DNA of 64,000 nt, from contig NW_025947235.1 of NCBI RefSeq assembly GCF_000764305.2, positions 98,408 to 162,407 of the forward strand, read 5' to 3'. Positions within the stretch are counted from its first letter, which is position 1; each line of letters starts with the position of its first letter. The position numbers were made by a program, and so were the translations under genes. The DNA is from Hyalella azteca. Its lineage: Eukaryota; Arthropoda; Malacostraca; Amphipoda; Hyalellidae. Positions 12,457 through 26,644 of the stretch are shown here, in pieces. The notes under the pieces are model-generated. The model saw only the letters and a list, made by a program, of their open reading frames with translations. It ran no database searches and was not told where the DNA came from.

Positions 12457-12635
12457 ACACACAGAAAAATTATTGGGTCTCATCGTCTCAATACTGACAC
12501 TTTTTTGCTCACAGTGCGGGCAGAGAGCGGACGTAGCACTGATGCCCCTTTTTCGGACAAAACTGGGTCAGGTTTACCCACACAAGAGAAAAAGTGTGAC
12601 AATATGGACAAATTCCCACTAATTTCTCTTAGTGT
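12457..12635. mobile_element. Small terminal-inverted-repeat element, about 180 bp
   Basis: Left end ACACAGAAAAATT and right end AATTTCTCTTAGTGT form imperfect inverted ends. The body (…GGGTCT.ATCGTC…GCAGAGAGCG…CGTAGCACTGA…) is shared with 11475-11650, 12134-12308, 56574-56750 and, reversed, 48490-48645, so this is a dispersed family of non-autonomous elements. No transposase is present and I cannot assign a superfamily. Confidence 0.6.
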
Positions 12636-13337
12636 TCGTCTACTGAAGGTATCTGCAGCTACAAGGCCTCTAGATGCTGATTGTTTACACGGCGGTGAAT
12701 GTGAATAATGATGAATGATAAAGACGACAAAAAACATCCGAAACATTACTCGCCATGGTAGAAAAATGTTCAGTAACAGTTTTCGGTTTCAGTGTGAACA
12801 TCAGAATCTCAAGAACATGATGAAGTTCATAGGAATTGATGTGTGTTTATGCAAACCCAACAATAAAATGATTCTGAAAACTTTTTAAGCGAAAGTGAAG
12901 GTTAATGAGCGATAAGATTTAGATTAAAGATCCTGGGCAACAATTAAAAAATTGGGGGTGCTTAATGTACATATACTTTAAGAATTTAAAACAATTGAGA
13001 AGTTTTAATATGAAAATATCCGGAGATTTAAAATATTTATGGGGTATTAATTTATAAACGTTTGGGGAGTGTGAAATATTGATGGTTTTACAGAACAATA
13101 AGCAATTGTTCAATTTAATTATGAAGACTAATTGAAAGATAATTTTACGAGACAAAAGTGACCCAAAGTTAAGCCTTATTAAGCTGAAGCACGAGTTTTG
13201 AATTTTACAGATATTGTGATTATTTGAGTGTTTTTTCCTATTACGCGAATTTGGCTTGTGATTGCAAAATAAGATAAAACAATTTTACTGTCATACAGCA
13301 AACTCTCACATCAACGAAATACAAACTTAAACATTCC

Positions 13338-13482
13338 TCAAATAGTTCGTTCATTGCTCCAGGGGTTCAAATAGTTCGTTCATTACTCCAGGGATTCAAA
13401 TAGTTCGGTCATTACTCCAGGGGTTCAAATAGTTCGTTCATTACTCCAGGGATTCAAAGAGTTCCTTCATTCCTCTAAAGAT
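13338..13482. repeat. 29-bp tandem repeat, 5 copies
   Basis: Unit CAAATAGTTCGTTCATTACT plus CCAGGGATT; the fifth copy is more diverged. Confidence 0.9.
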
Positions 13483-13979
13483 TTGGTCCGTAGTGAAAAA
13501 CTTCCAGACTCACACTCGAGATTAAATCAAGTTAAGAGATCAAAGGAACCTCATCTCGGAGATATTTTCTATTCATGAACAATTTCGTAGCTTATATTGT
13601 TAACTGCCTTCACGCCTTGCCGGCATATAAAAACCAGCCTACTGCAAAAATCCTTCATATAGGAACTTGGCTTTATACTTATTTCTTTGATCTCAAGTCC
13701 TGACGAGATGAGCGCTAGGCACCACACTCGACTCTACACGTGGCACGGCAGCACAACCTCACTCGACCACAGCTGGCAGAGCACTGGCTAGAGCCTAGAT
13801 CTCACCATCTCAGCACCCAGAAGTGCTGTCAGCGACTATTTTTTGAAAAACCTAGATTATACCACCGAAAAAACCTATAATTGAAGGAAATAACCTAGAT
13901 CTGAGTTTATAAACCTAGCGCTGGCATCACTGGATCTCAGGCTGCCGAAGATGGTCTCAGGTCGACGATGCATGTTCTG

Positions 13980-14122
13980 GGCCTATACTTTCAAAACTGG
14001 CTAAGTGAACGTAAGTAATTACGCTCTATTTTCTTGTCTATGATTGGTGGATTTTGCTTGAAAGGTCGTCAATGATTGGCTGATGAACTTACGATCTCTT
14101 AACTTTTTTTTTTGAGTATAGG
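13980..14122. mobile_element. 143-bp MITE with GGCCTATACTTTCAAA termini, copy 1
   Basis: Inverted ends GGCCTATACTTTCAAA and TTTTGAGTATAGG. Two further copies are at 26172-26313 (opposite orientation) and 42237-42378. No coding capacity; target duplication not clear. Confidence 0.75.
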
Positions 14123-14536
14123 AGGTCTGAGAAAGCAACTTTGAGTGAATAATCTTGCAGTTGGGTTTACAAGCAAGGTTTCTTACTTCCATATAAATTC
14201 TTCTCTCCAAACTTATTTAAAATTTCTCTATTTTCACTCCACATCATCTTTCACCACCACACCACGCCCAGTGAAGACATAGCACCATCTACGAAATTTG
14301 TTTCTGAGTATCAAAGGCTTTGCTTAGATAGCTTCTGAGCAGCGTCCATTAAGGTTTAACCTTAAATTCTGATTTCTCATATCTTAGCAGTCATAGCAGC
14401 TCATTTTCTCTGATTATCAGAGTCTATGGAGAAGAAGAATGTAATTTGATCGGAATTGAAGCAGTGTTGCGTTATCCTGTGCAGCTATCGACGTCTTCAT
14501 TAATTTGTTGTTATTGTAGCATCGGCTTTAGCGAGC

Positions 14537-14731
14537 TTCCTCACACAGCCTCACACAACCTCACACAGCCTCACACAGCCTCACACAACCTCACACAACC
14601 TCACACAGCCACAGAAGGCTATTCTGAGCACCTTAAGGGTGCAACGAGCGTTGCCTCACACAGCCTCACACAGCCTCACACAACCTCACACAACCTCACA
14701 CAACCTCACACAACCTCACACAACCTCACAA
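14537..14731. repeat. 10-bp minisatellite (CCTCACACAA/CCTCACACAG)
   Basis: Two blocks (14537-14610 and 14656-14731) of the same 10-base unit flank a 45-base unique spacer. Confidence 0.93.
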
Positions 14732-15118
14732 AGATCTTTTGAGCGGTGGGCGTTATGGTCTGTAGAGATATCGCGGCTCCTTATCAGCTAGTAAAAAGAG
14801 TTGAGTTATGACAGCACTTGCTTCTATATTGGCAGACTTTAGAGGGAACTAGGAGGTTATAAAAGCCAGAAACATAAAATATGTTGAATGTTTTATACCT
14901 GAAAATAAACATTTATTTATGAAACACTGCTAATTATGATCACAATGTATACGGAAGATTAGCGAGCTGAATCCCGTTGTTAAATAAATAGATATAAGTA
15001 GACTGCAGGGTAGCTGCTGGTATCTAAAGTTAACAGAGCTACATATATTAGGTGTTATAATATACTGCATGACCAGCTGTAGCTAAGTACCTGCGAGGAG
15101 GCGGGTGGTTACAAAATA

Positions 15119-15405
15119 ATATGGTTACATATTATACAATATATACATATTATATAATATATATAATATACTATTACATATTACAATATGTAATGTTACA
15201 TATGTATTACAATATTACATATATAATATATATAATATAATATTACATATTATATAATATATATATAATATGTAACCAACTATGTTTACATAATAATATA
15301 ATATAACAGTACCTGTGGTTACAACATAATATGGCCGACCTCATCAGGTTGTGGTAAGAGTCAAGTAACTCATCAGGTTGTGGTAAGAGTCAAGTAAGTT
15401 ATATG
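15119..15405. repeat. AT-dinucleotide-rich block followed by a 29-bp direct duplication
   Basis: 15119-15310 is made of TATATAATAT-type sequence with internal self-complementarity. At 15342-15402 the segment CATCAGGTTGTGGTAAGAGT and its tail occurs twice in direct orientation. Confidence 0.8.
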
Positions 15406-15409
15406 GCGC

Positions 15410-18400
15410 GCGTGCTACCCCTTGCAAAAACTTTGTTCACATCATCAACTATGAGATAATGAGATAATAACTCAGCCTAAACCGACGAAGTAAAATTAAA
15501 TTTACAAAATTAAAATTATAATCCATGTTTTCAATCGAGTTTATGCCTCGGCCAGATGTTTACTGCAATAACTTTGCTGTTGAACGGAGCTGTTCGGATT
15601 ACGTTTTAAAAATTCAAGACATAAATTAAAATTTTAAAAACATATCTAAAAGATTATTTCCAGCCATAAAAACTTTTACTTAAAAATAATTTTCCATTTA
15701 TTTTAGAAATTAACGCAAACATTTTCTTATATGTGATCTTACTAAAATTATTCAAAAACGTACCTGAAAAAATATTGGAAGTTTTTGTTGTTTCTTACGT
15801 CCTTCTTTCAAAACTAATGTAAGTTGGTCGAGCGCGAAAGCCTTGAAAAAATTCCAAACTGTTGCGAAAAAATTCATATGCCTTTTCGTACTGAAAATGA
15901 AGTTTACATCTGTATTTTTTATACTCTCTTTATTTTTCTGGTTGTTGGGTTCTCCAACGAAATTATTAAACATCTAAGAATACAAATTATTCTTAATTTT
16001 CATTTATTCAAAAACATAAATGAATATTAAATGGCAAAAATGAGGTGGCTGACAACGAATGCATCAAATTCTTGTTTTAAGCTCAGAAGACGTGAAGTTT
16101 AATAATATGGAAGTACGTGATGATCATCAAGAAGCTATATATATAAATTGCTGTATTTAAAAGGATTGCTGCTGTGTTAACTGTTATAAAAAAAATAAAG
16201 AAAAGAAAGACTAGAATATCAAACTAAAAAAAAATAAATAAATAAATAAATCACGAGATGCTTTTTGTAAACTTTTTTCCCTATGATTTTTTGTCTTCTA
16301 TGATTCTTGAATATCGTGCAGAAAAATCACGGAAAGTACCGTATATTTCATTTTCAATAATCATATGAGTCATTCAATATTATAATTTTTGTTATTCAAA
16401 TATAATTCAATTATTCTATATAATAAAAAAAAGGTTATAGACTATCATACGCCAGGTATTTATCACTAAATTAATACCTAAATCATTTGTCTGCTGTAAT
16501 TGCAATTTCACCAAGTATTTGACAGCAAAGAAAACGCCCGGTAAATTCATAATATCTTCTTTGCAAACGTTACAAAGCCATTATTAGTTTTAAATTTCTA
16601 GTAAAATAACATAGCGTCTGGTCCTTTTTCTTCTTAATTCTGATCGGATTAGTTTGTCTCCTTAAATTCTATAATAACCTTTAGTAAAATTTATCCGATG
16701 TTACATTAGTTGGATGCAACCGATTCCTTTTTTCATGATTTATAAAATAAATATTTATTTATACAACATTTTGCTACTATTATTAATCCAAGACGACAGT
16801 TTCTTCTTCATTTATTATCGTCTAGAATGTTTTAATGTTGAGGAAAAGACATGAGTGAAAACACAAACATAAAAATAAGGTTTATAACATATACATAAAA
16901 CTATTTATAACATATACATAATATATGTGTTAAAACCAGCAGGTAAAACACTCGGGTTAAAAAAAAAAGACGGCGACTAACTTCACTAATCTTGTTTGCA
17001 AGTCGGACTAAAAAAACCAAGGTAGTCCAAATATTTTTCATGTGTCTTGTCTTCACATTTCCAGTAACAGCAAAATCCTTTTTACGGAAAGATTTCAAGA
17101 AGGAAGATTAAGAGGAGAAACCTTGTTTATGTTACTGGCTGAAAAGGAGGTTTTATGCCTTGTTTACGGTGCTATATAATGCAGGAATATGAGACCCTTG
17201 TTAACGTTTCATGTTCTTGTGGAACTGCTTCATGTATGGCAGTCTTCATGGTTGATGAGATTCATGGACGAAGTAATGGACGTAATGTTTCCATTTCATG
17301 GCAGTAATGAACATTCAAAAGTTTCATGGACATTAGTAATGAACATTTAATGTCGAGAAAGTAAATACGTCGCGCATCAATTAATCATTAATGCCTGAAT
17401 AATGCCTGAAACTGACATGAGTGAATCGTGAATCAGCGGTAATTCATCACCATTTTCCTCTTCAAATGGTCGCTCACCATCACCATAACAAAATCAAAAT
17501 TTACTATTTTCATTTCAAAGAACTCGTGTAATGCTCAGAAAAGCACTGAATCTGATTATTTTTGCAGAAAAAACTCAACCCACAGATGAAAAAAAAAAGA
17601 AAATAAATTATGCAATTCTGAGATAAAAATTAAGGTATCGAGTATCCGTACGTATAAGGTACATATAACTAAAACCATTGAGATTAATTTTAAAATCATA
17701 ATTTGCTATAATTAATTGTAAATTTATTAATTAATTTGTATTGCAAATTTCATGGTGTTAAGAAAAAGTGCATAGATACATTTCTGACGCATTTTATTAA
17801 CTTTCCATTCCCGAGGCCAATTTTTTAACAATTCAGTAATTTCCACCATAATGCGCCAGAATCACCGACTTGATTAACTTTATCAACATATTTTTAAAAT
17901 AATGATAAATAATAAATAAGGTTATAAACATAATTTTCACTTGCCATATCTTAGGTTTATGATTTTGAAAACATAATTTTACATATTTAAAATTGAATAA
18001 ACCTAAAATTGATTTTGTTAATACCTAAAAAAGTTTCTTCACGGAAGCGCGTGCACGGATTAACTTCGATCACTAAAAGTTTTTGGTTAAAAGCAACCTA
18101 TTAACAAAATTTTAAATCATCAAAAATTCATCAAAAAATTTTTAAATCATCAAAAGTCCCTAAGTGAGTATTCTCAACTTAATTAAATTGGCTACCAGTA
18201 ATTTGCAGCAAATTGGGTACATTCACGGCACGATAATAGGCAGCAACCGACCTGCGGCTAATTAGATTAATTAACCGACACCTCATCAAGCTTTCTACTT
18301 AACGATCAATCATCCGCCATGACTCGAGTTAAGACTTCGAGCCTCAGGGCTGTGTGACCCGATACAGGACGATGAGTGGCATCTCGAGCGGGTACATTCA

Positions 18401-18410
18401 AGGCACGATA
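15410..18410. other. AT-rich DNA, nothing recognised
   Basis: Long homopolymer-rich, stop-dense stretch. No repeat array longer than a few units and no protein similarity I can see. Confidence 0.4.
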
Positions 18411-18540
18411 AATGGCAGCAACCGAGCAGTACTCAGACTTCAGAGGCAGTGCTCAGAGCCTCACTTCTCGCCAGTCTGTGCAGTACTCAGACTTCAGAGG
18501 CAGTACTCAGACTTCAGAGGCAGTGCTCAGTGATTCACCT
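18205..18540. repeat. Short direct duplications
   Basis: A GGGTACATTC(A/C)(A/C)GGCACGATAA block occurs at about 18216 and 18390, followed by three copies of a CAGTACTCAGACTTCAGAGG unit (18425-18530). Confidence 0.75.
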
Positions 18541-18544
18541 CTCA

Positions 18545-21500
18545 AATTACCACAGGCAAAAGCCTCTCCTTAATCACCCCTCATGAAGCTCGTAGTTCTG
18601 CCATCACGAAGCACTAACTTCTAATTGTTCCGAGTCACAAGTTTCTTGAGTCTCTGCACGTCCGGGGAATTTTAGTTACAGAGATAAATTCTCTGGAGTA
18701 GGTCTTAGGTAACTCGGTGTAGATTTAGCGGCCTTTCAAAGACGATGAAAAGAGCAGAAAAGAACATTAATGCGAGACTTTTATAAGTGTGGGAAGCGAG
18801 AGAGAGCGAGAGCAGTGAAAAAATCATTCCCTTTCATGATCTTAATTAAGAAATTGCATGTCAAAGAATGACCTAGATGAGGTCTACCTTGATAATTAAT
18901 TTTTTCTCATATATTGTATCTGTGTCGATATCATTCTTACATCTCGCTCCACGTTTCATTCCTTCCATCTCGCCTCACTTCTTCGTAGGACTTCATTTCT
19001 GATTATCCTGTATTTCCTTGTAGGGTGAATTGATGTACACTTTATTGTAAGTCTTTGCGAATGATCTTAATGGAAATTAAATATTTGTATAAGTAAACTT
19101 CTGCTTCATGCATACTAATAGCAGTGACGACAGTTCACATATCTGTTGACAGAATGTGTGCGTGCAATAGCCAGCATATAAAGTATGATTTATGATAATT
19201 TGTAGAAGTAACGATTCCAATTTCTTGGAAGTGAAACAAATGGAAATTTCTAACATGGTTTGTGTTAGTGTTAATTTTTCCTAAAGCTTTTTTCTGGGTA
19301 TCACAGCGCGCAGCCATTATTAAAGAAATGAATTCCCGCAAAACTTCACCCTGATTTCAAAAATTAAATTAATTAAATAAAATTATTGTGACATTAAAAG
19401 CCTCAAAAATTATAAAAACATCAGGCCAAGTCACAAGACAGTCATTAATTCGGTAGCACATTTACCTCACCCGAGTTTTTAAAGGGTGAACTGTAAGGCG
19501 CTGGCGTCAATATTGCTCTGGCTTTAAAAGCGGTCTTAGGTACACGCTGGATTAAATTTTTTTGTTGATTATTAAGGGCACTCAAGGCCGAGACGGGGGA
19601 GGTCATAGGCATTAATTTGAGCACTTCGCACTGAAAGGCTGCGTGCGGCAAGAATTTTCAAATAGATATTTCGGCGCCCCTGTAGTTATTCGAAATCAAA
19701 GATGTCGTCTGTGGAAGAAAAATTCAAAAAGTGAACGGAATATATGTTGGATAAACTAAGTACTGAAAAAATTCTGTAGATTTAAACGTCTGAAAATTTT
19801 GACCACAAAAAAAAATTTGGAAGGTTTTTAACAAATTAGTGGAAAAAATTGCAATGGCCATTATCCTGCTACCTGCATTTGTCCCTCAAATGGCATGCAG
19901 TGCTCAGAACAAATGTTCGTTAAAAATAAAATCATGTCATTTATTACGTCGTTTACTTTTCTAAAGCGATGGCTATTAATCGAGTATTCATTTAGCTGCC
20001 TGAAAATTATTTTTGCCCGCTTGTTGAGAGGCAAATTAGGTGAGAAATATTTCGTTCCACAACGCTACTGAATTTTTCACGCTTCAGTTTTTCTGCCACG
20101 CATTTTTAATCAAACAAAACGCATTCGTCACGAGCGTGCCTGACGCTGACATTTTCTCGTTGCTTTCAAAGCTTGGCTGCGATATGTCCCTGCGACGTGT
20201 ATATCTGAGCTGCCATATCAGTAATTACTCCGTTAAAATTCAGAAAGGGTCACAAATGGAGGCGAAATTTTTGAGAAAATACATCATTCTGTGAATTGAA
20301 AAATGGTTTCCAATTTTTTTTATTATTTTCCTCAATTAAATATATTTTAGGCCCTCAACCAAGGCCAAAAATTAAAAGATCAGCATCTATTCAAGATGCA
20401 TCGTTCCTATTAAAGTAACATGCAGTCATGTGCAGCGAGTGCAAAAAATTAAAGAATGTTCACTAGCATCCCAGGCACCCATGAGCCCACCTCATTCCGC
20501 GGCCTCATTTCACGGTGGTTTTTGTGGCGCGTAACGCAACTCTGCCGAGGAACCTGCTGTGGAAACACGAAATATGAAACACAAATGACCGGCCATAAAT
20601 TAGATGAGGCGGCGTGGAGAATGCAATACTTAATGGTGCAGAAATTTTCCCATAGTTTAACTTGATCGCAAGCCAGAGTAGAAGAGCCCGTAGAAGTAAA
20701 TTGGTCGTCCCACAAACTGGTGTTTACAGAAAAATACCCACTGTAGTTTTATACAAAGCGAATAATTAATGAGGAATAAACAATAATGAACTGGATTATC
20801 CATATTGCTAAGTTGTATTTTAAATGTTCTTGAGGTAAAGGTAACTGAAATTTCAGTCTCGTTTTCGGCATTTGTATTATTTTACCCGTCGTCGTACTGC
20901 AAATGGATGCTACTTAAATTTTGTCTTCCATAACCAGTCTTTCAGTTTTTCTTCGTGGTCATAAGAATAAATGCACTTCAATTTTTTTGCATCACGGACA
21001 GATTAATATTAGAGGTTCCCGTGTCTACCTGTACAAAACTTTTTAGTGTTGAGGCATATCGTACAACAATTGTGTTCATCCATATATAGTAGTGCATGTG
21101 GGTTGGCATGCTTTATCAAGACTTCTATAACTACAATAACACTTATTTTCACCACACTTGAAACTTAAAACTGCTAAGTAACTCAAATCTCAAGTTAATC
21201 ACTAAAGCATTATTTATTATTATTTTTTATTATATTATTTTTCTCACTTAAACCCTTGATATTCATACTTCATCCTTTGTCCCTCGGTTCTCTCATATCA
21301 CGTAGTGACAAAATGGTTTTATTTTTTGGGTCCTGGTTATTTTTTCGATTTTTTTTCTTTGTCGGGAAAATTCTGTATCTACGTTTTACTAGAAGTTATT
21401 TGGATTTTTTCTTATTTTTAGCTAAGGAAATTATTCTGAGGTGAAGCTACCCTTAATCTAAAGATATTATTATCTTAAAATAAATGGAAAAAATAATAAA

Positions 21501-22000
21501 ATTAAATTTATAAGAAATTTTTCTAATATAATATTTGCGCTTTACCATTACCATAGGTTTCACTACTCAGTGACAATCTGTCTTCAGTGACAACTGTTTC
21601 AGTGACCTCTTTCAAAAAGTATAAAATCTGTATAAAAACAGCCGTCTCTGAGCGTGTAAACTCATTTTATTCACAAATTAATAAAATTAGGAAATGAAAA
21701 ATGAAATAAATAAAATAATAAATAAAATTAAGAAATGGATATACCACTTCAGCCCACTGGCTTCTAGAGACGTCAACAGTGGCATTGTCTGCTCTGAACT
21801 TCTACGACCACATCCAGGATATGCTAAAGAAAAGTTTCTCGTCGACCGCTCGTCCTATGGAACAACACCAAGCCATTTACAATGAATATACATCGTTTTA
21901 CTGAGAACTTGCATCATTTTACGACGCATTTACATCGTTTTACGGGGAGTTTACCTCGTGCCAAGAAAGCTTTTGTTATAGCCATGCCTTTAATGGGCCG
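18545..22000. other. Intergenic DNA, nothing recognised
   Basis: The segment 20450-20720 is less AT-rich than its surroundings and has short open frames on both strands, but no splice-flanked exon or known domain is visible. Confidence 0.4.
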
Positions 22001-22039
22001 TTGCTTAGACTTTGGGGGGGCAGCTCAGCAACTGCTTTG

Positions 22040-22615
22040 TCCTGGAACAATGATAGAATAGAATAGAATAGAAGTGTCGGCGTTGAAGAAATAGGCCCAT
22101 GGCCTGTTGCCGATTCTTGAATTTTTCGTGACTTGATTCACAAGGGATCCGGCCTTTGGAACCCGATCTTTCCATAACTGACGAATGAAACAATTCGAGC
22201 AATAGCGACTAAAGGTGGAATAAAACGATGCAACAATATTCCCAGGAGATGGATAAGAATGTAGTAATATTCACTAGAGCTTAATAGTAATTCAATAATA
22301 TTCATTAGAGGTTTACAATAATAATAGTATAATATCCTACGAATGTTCATAATATTACAACAATATCCAGTAGAGAACGATAAGAATACAACAATTTCCA
22401 TTGCAGGTTAATAATAATAATAAAATAATATCCATTTTAGGTCAATAATACTAAAATAATATTCATTTGAGGTTAATAATAATCATAGAAAAATCCATTT
22501 GAGGTCAATAATAATAAAATAATATCCATTGGAGGTTAATAATAATAATAAAATAATATCCATTTGAGGTCAATAATAATAAGAAACTAATATCAATTGG
22601 AGGAAGCTATCACAG
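22040..22615. repeat. ATAGA pentanucleotide run and a 30-35-bp AATAAT-rich degenerate repeat
   Basis: About 22050-22072 is an AGAAT pentamer run. From 22250 to 22610 a unit around AATAATATCCATTTGAGGTC with variable AATAATAA filler repeats roughly ten times. Confidence 0.8.
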
Positions 22616-22767
22616 AAGCTATCATGCCCGGCCGCTGATGCCTGCTGGTCATGAAAGGCAATCTCGTGGCTGTGAGCTTCCCTTTTGTTGAGCGTCGCCA
22701 AGCTTCAAGCTCAGCTGCCAGTGATCAATTGCTTGTGTCCGCACCAGATCCTTCAATTCATGGACAG

Positions 22768-23160
22768 GGTACAGCTGCTTTACAGTGAATCCTTAGGAAA
22801 CTGGTGTGAAAAACTACAAATGAAGCTCCTCAGCAAGAAATCCGAATGAAGCTTCTCAGCAAGAAATCCAAATTAAGCTCTTCAATGAGAAATCCGAATT
22901 AAGCATTCAGAAATACACCCAAATGAAGCACCTCAGCAATACATCCGAATGAAGCACCTCTACAGCTGCTTTACAGTGAATCCTTAGGAAACTGGTGTGA
23001 AAAACTACAAATGAAGCTTCTCAGCAATACATCCAAATGAAGCTTCTCAGCAATACATCCAAATGAAGCTCCTCAGCAATACATCCAAATGAAGCTCCTC
23101 AGCAATACATCCAAATGAAGCTCCTCAGCAATACATCCAAATGAAGCTTCTCAGCCAATG
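22768..23160. repeat. 26-bp minisatellite plus a 58-bp direct duplication
   Basis: Unit CCTCAGCAATACATCCAAAT plus GAAGCT, regular from 23010 to 23155 and degenerate before that. A longer block beginning TACAGCTGCTTTACAGTGAA occurs at 22768 and 22961. Confidence 0.9.
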
Positions 23161-23824
23161 GTCACATCGTCTGCTGCAGTCGGCCATTTATTCTTGCTAA
23201 GATGCTGGCTTGGACCAAAGGACACGGAGCAGAGCCGTGGTTGTGATTTTAATAAATTCTTGTATTTTAATAATAAAGTTGGGTATTAAATTTGTGATAG
23301 AGTTAATCTTGAAGAATATAACGTCGACGGCCAACTGTAGTTCTGCTATATAACTTGAATTTGATACCTAAAGTCAATAGGATTACAATGAAATCGCCCG
23401 AAAAATTTATCTTCTTCGGACTTCAAACAGAGGCCCAAGCCCTGATCTTCAGGTCATGTTAAATACCTGGGGCCAAATCCCACTGATGAGGTCATATTAA
23501 ACGACTGAGGCCAAGTCACTACCCCTGGGTACAGTCTCAATCGCGAGGCCAAGTCTTATTTTAGGGACCAAGTCTTAATCCTGGGTTGGCTACGAAATTC
23601 CACCAAAAAATTTCCCTGCCAGTTGTTGGCCGCAAAATAAAATATCACTGACAGCTTTGGCTTTTATTTCAAATTAATATAACCTTTAATAGTTTTACAT
23701 CTTTTTAGTTTCATGAAGAATAAATTTTATACTTAGCTGTCCCGTCGTGATCGTTATGTTGCTGGCATGTTGAGCGCCACACGTTATGTTGCTTGCACGT
23801 AATGCACTGCACATTACGCCTGCA

Positions 23825-24024
23825 CATCATGTAGCAGGTATGCAGACACTCTGCACTTCATGTAGCAGTTATGCAGACACTCCGTATATCATGTAGCAGT
23901 TATGCAGACACTCCACATATCATGTAGCAGTTATGCAGACACTCCGCACATCATGTAGCAGTTATGCAGACACTCCGCACATCATGTAGCAGTTATGCTG
24001 ACACTCCGCACATCATGTAGCAGG
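23825..24024. repeat. 31-bp minisatellite, 6 copies
   Basis: CATGTAGCAGTTATGCAGAC recurs at 31-base steps (for example 23890, 23921). Confidence 0.93.
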
Positions 24025-24029
24025 TACAT

Positions 24030-25375
24030 GAACGATTAACATGGTCAGTCTCCGCTGCCGCCATCTCGCCTGCAATAAAAATCGTCCTAGGCTGCAATTA
24101 AAGAAAAATGAATGGTTCGCAATATCGATAGGAATGTTTATTGCCAGATTATTGATGAAACTTCTAGTGACGTATTTTGCTGATAATGGAAGACGCTGGC
24201 AATTCTGGAGGATCTTTTTCTATTCTAATTAATAATAAGCGTTTACAATTTACCCAATGAAATTTTTTAGAATTCGAATGAAGTTCAACCACATCGTTCA
24301 TGAAGACGGATTAAAGTTCAATATTGTCAATAATGTGTTTATTGATCAACTGTTAATGACTTATTTTGATTCGGTTGCCTTGAAAACCGGTTTTCTCGAT
24401 CTGAATTCGTGTCTTAAATTAATGTCGTTTGGACTCAAAATATGTTTTGTAAACTTGAATCATCACTGATGATGAAAAGAAAAACTTGAATGTAGTTGTA
24501 AAGATTCTTAAATTTTGAATGAGTTAGTCAATGTTAAATAAGTTAAAGTTAAGTTAAAGTTAAATAAAATAAAGTTTTGTTAGATAAAATAAGTTGAATA
24601 AAATAAGTTAGAGTTAAAAAGCTAAAATAATGTTATTAAAGTTAAATAAAATAAGTCGAGTTTGCAATAAGTTAGTCAAGTGTCTTTTAGGCTCGCGTGT
24701 TCACGGCCATAACATTTACGCTACAGCGTCAATTGTTAACTTTAATGCAAAAAAATTTATTTTAATCAAACGCAGAAACATTTTTTTAGGTTCACTTTGT
24801 TGAAGAGACTGCAGCGTCTATTTATTCCGGTCCTTGGCTGCATGTTCGCTTTAATTTATCAGAAATAAAGTTAGAACCATTTTTCAAGGACCATCCAGGC
24901 TGCAATATTGCAGTTGATTGTACTTGAAAATTTACGTAAACTTCCAACATCTTTTAGTGCATCATTCCCTCCGTATTGTCCTGTAATTGCTGTCACCAGT
25001 CCGGGCAAAATTTTCCCCTTAGATATTAAAAACTACGTAAAATGTGTCCCGACGTGGGAAGAGAATACAATATTTCATAGACAACCTCGGGTGCATTCTC
25101 GGGTAATACAATGGCCTTCTTACAACATCTTGTCGGACTCGACATAAAATCGGACAACAGGAAAATTCTACGTCACTAAATGTTAAAAATCATTTAGATT
25201 TAACAAAACGATGAATTCAATGGGCTTATTAAGGCCTATATCATAAGCACTGCTACCTGTAAGATGATCATCACCTCGCTCACTCAGATAAATGACTGAG
25301 ACTTTGTCCAAATAGCGATGCACTTTTTGCCATCGTATGGTCATTCTGTACGAGAATAACTGTACTTAATTCTCT
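24030..25375. other. AT-rich DNA, nothing recognised
   Basis: Includes a loose AAGTTAAATAAAAT repetition at 24530-24660. Open frames of 60-80 codons at 24041-24469 and 24908-25147 show no recognisable domain. Confidence 0.4.
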
Positions 25376-25379
25376 CAGC

Positions 25380-26640
25380 GCCAGAAGGCGCAGATGACAT
25401 GGACATCACTCCTTCACTGGGTTCTGTTTGCAGCTGCTCGTCGTGCTAAGTTCCACAAATTCCAGTCTGCACTTTTTCTTCCCACTTCCACCTCCATCTC
25501 CACGTTGTCTTTCGTCGGCCTCTCTTCCTTCTTACTTCAGATCCACTCGACGGTCACAGCACAGTCGCTTACTCTGTCCTTATATCTTTCCCATTTCCCC
25601 TTCCTCTTTCTGACCACTCTGCGCTACCCCTTGTTCTCTTCCACTCTTTCCTGATGGCACCGCAACAAATCTGTCTTTCCTCAGCACATGTTCCACACAG
25701 TTCCACCTCATCCTTCACACCTACTCGCGGACTTTCTCCGCCTCTGCCGCTTTAAGAACTAACTATCTTGCTCGAGACGTATTGCTGCCATCGAATCTTG
25801 AAGATCTTCCGTAAGCTTTTGCTCTGGGAGATAGCTAGCTTCCTCTCATGTTCCTTTCTTAGTTTCGAGTCTCACATCCATGTAAAAGAACTGAAAGGAC
25901 CAAGCTTTTGAAAAGGGAGGCTTTGGTCTTCTTGCTGATGTTGCTGGCCTGCCAGATGTTTGATTAATAACCTTTCCAACTGCGCGCTTGCCATTACAGC
26001 TTTTTTCTTCACATCCGCTGTACCTTCACCATCTTTATTATCATTTACACCTAGATATGTGAAGCTCTATACACCTCCTCCACTTCGCCCCTCCAGTTCT
26101 CAGCCTGCTGCCTCATGCACTTCTTGGCACTAAGTTTCAGCCCAACTTTGGCAGCATTATCCTCTGATCTGGGCCTATACTTTCAAAAAAGTTAAGAGAT
26201 CGTAAGTTCATCCGCCAATCATCGACGGCCTTTCAAGCAAAATCTACCAATCATAGACAAGAAAATAGAGCGCAAGTACTTACGTTCAATTAGCGAGTTT
26301 TGAAAGTATGGCCACTGGTTGTTTATGCAGCAAGTGCTTAAATGTTAAATATAAAAGGGGCGGTGTCATCTGCAAAGTCGAGGTGAAAAAGCATGGTTGT
26401 GAAGTTCCATCGGATTCCACGTCTTTTACCTTGGATCGCATTCCCTTAACAACCCCCCTGACAAGCTGTAGCCCTGCTTCACTCTTGTCGTCACTGGGAA
26501 CCAATCTGTTGCCTCCTTCTCGTCGATCACAGAGCACTGAAATTCCTCATATAGAGGGTCATGATCATCTGGATCAGCTTCTTAAGATTCCATACTGGCG
26601 CATGATAATCCGAGAAAAAGCTTCAATTAAATAGAACTGC
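25380..26640 (-). mobile_element. Decayed non-LTR retrotransposon, reverse transcriptase region
   Basis: Read on the minus strand, several frames together show reverse-transcriptase landmarks in order: a RVKQG motif about 26470, the LDFADD active-site box at 26365-26382, then, past a nested MITE, a GLKLSAKKC segment about 26140, a CETR segment about 25870, and a charged C-terminal tail. Frameshifts and stop codons break every frame, so it is inactive. The nested MITE at 26172-26313 inserted after the LINE. Confidence 0.8.
26172..26313. mobile_element. 142-bp MITE with GGCCTATACTTTCAAA termini, copy 2
   Basis: Same family as 13980-14122, in the opposite orientation, inserted inside the antisense LINE between its FADD box and its GLKL segment. 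Confidence 0.8.
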
Positions 26641-26644
26641 ATAA

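Noticed and set aside
13338..24024. CRISPR-like arrays (29-bp and 31-bp units)
   Set aside because: The units are contiguous with no unique spacers, the genome is eukaryotic, and no cas gene is present.
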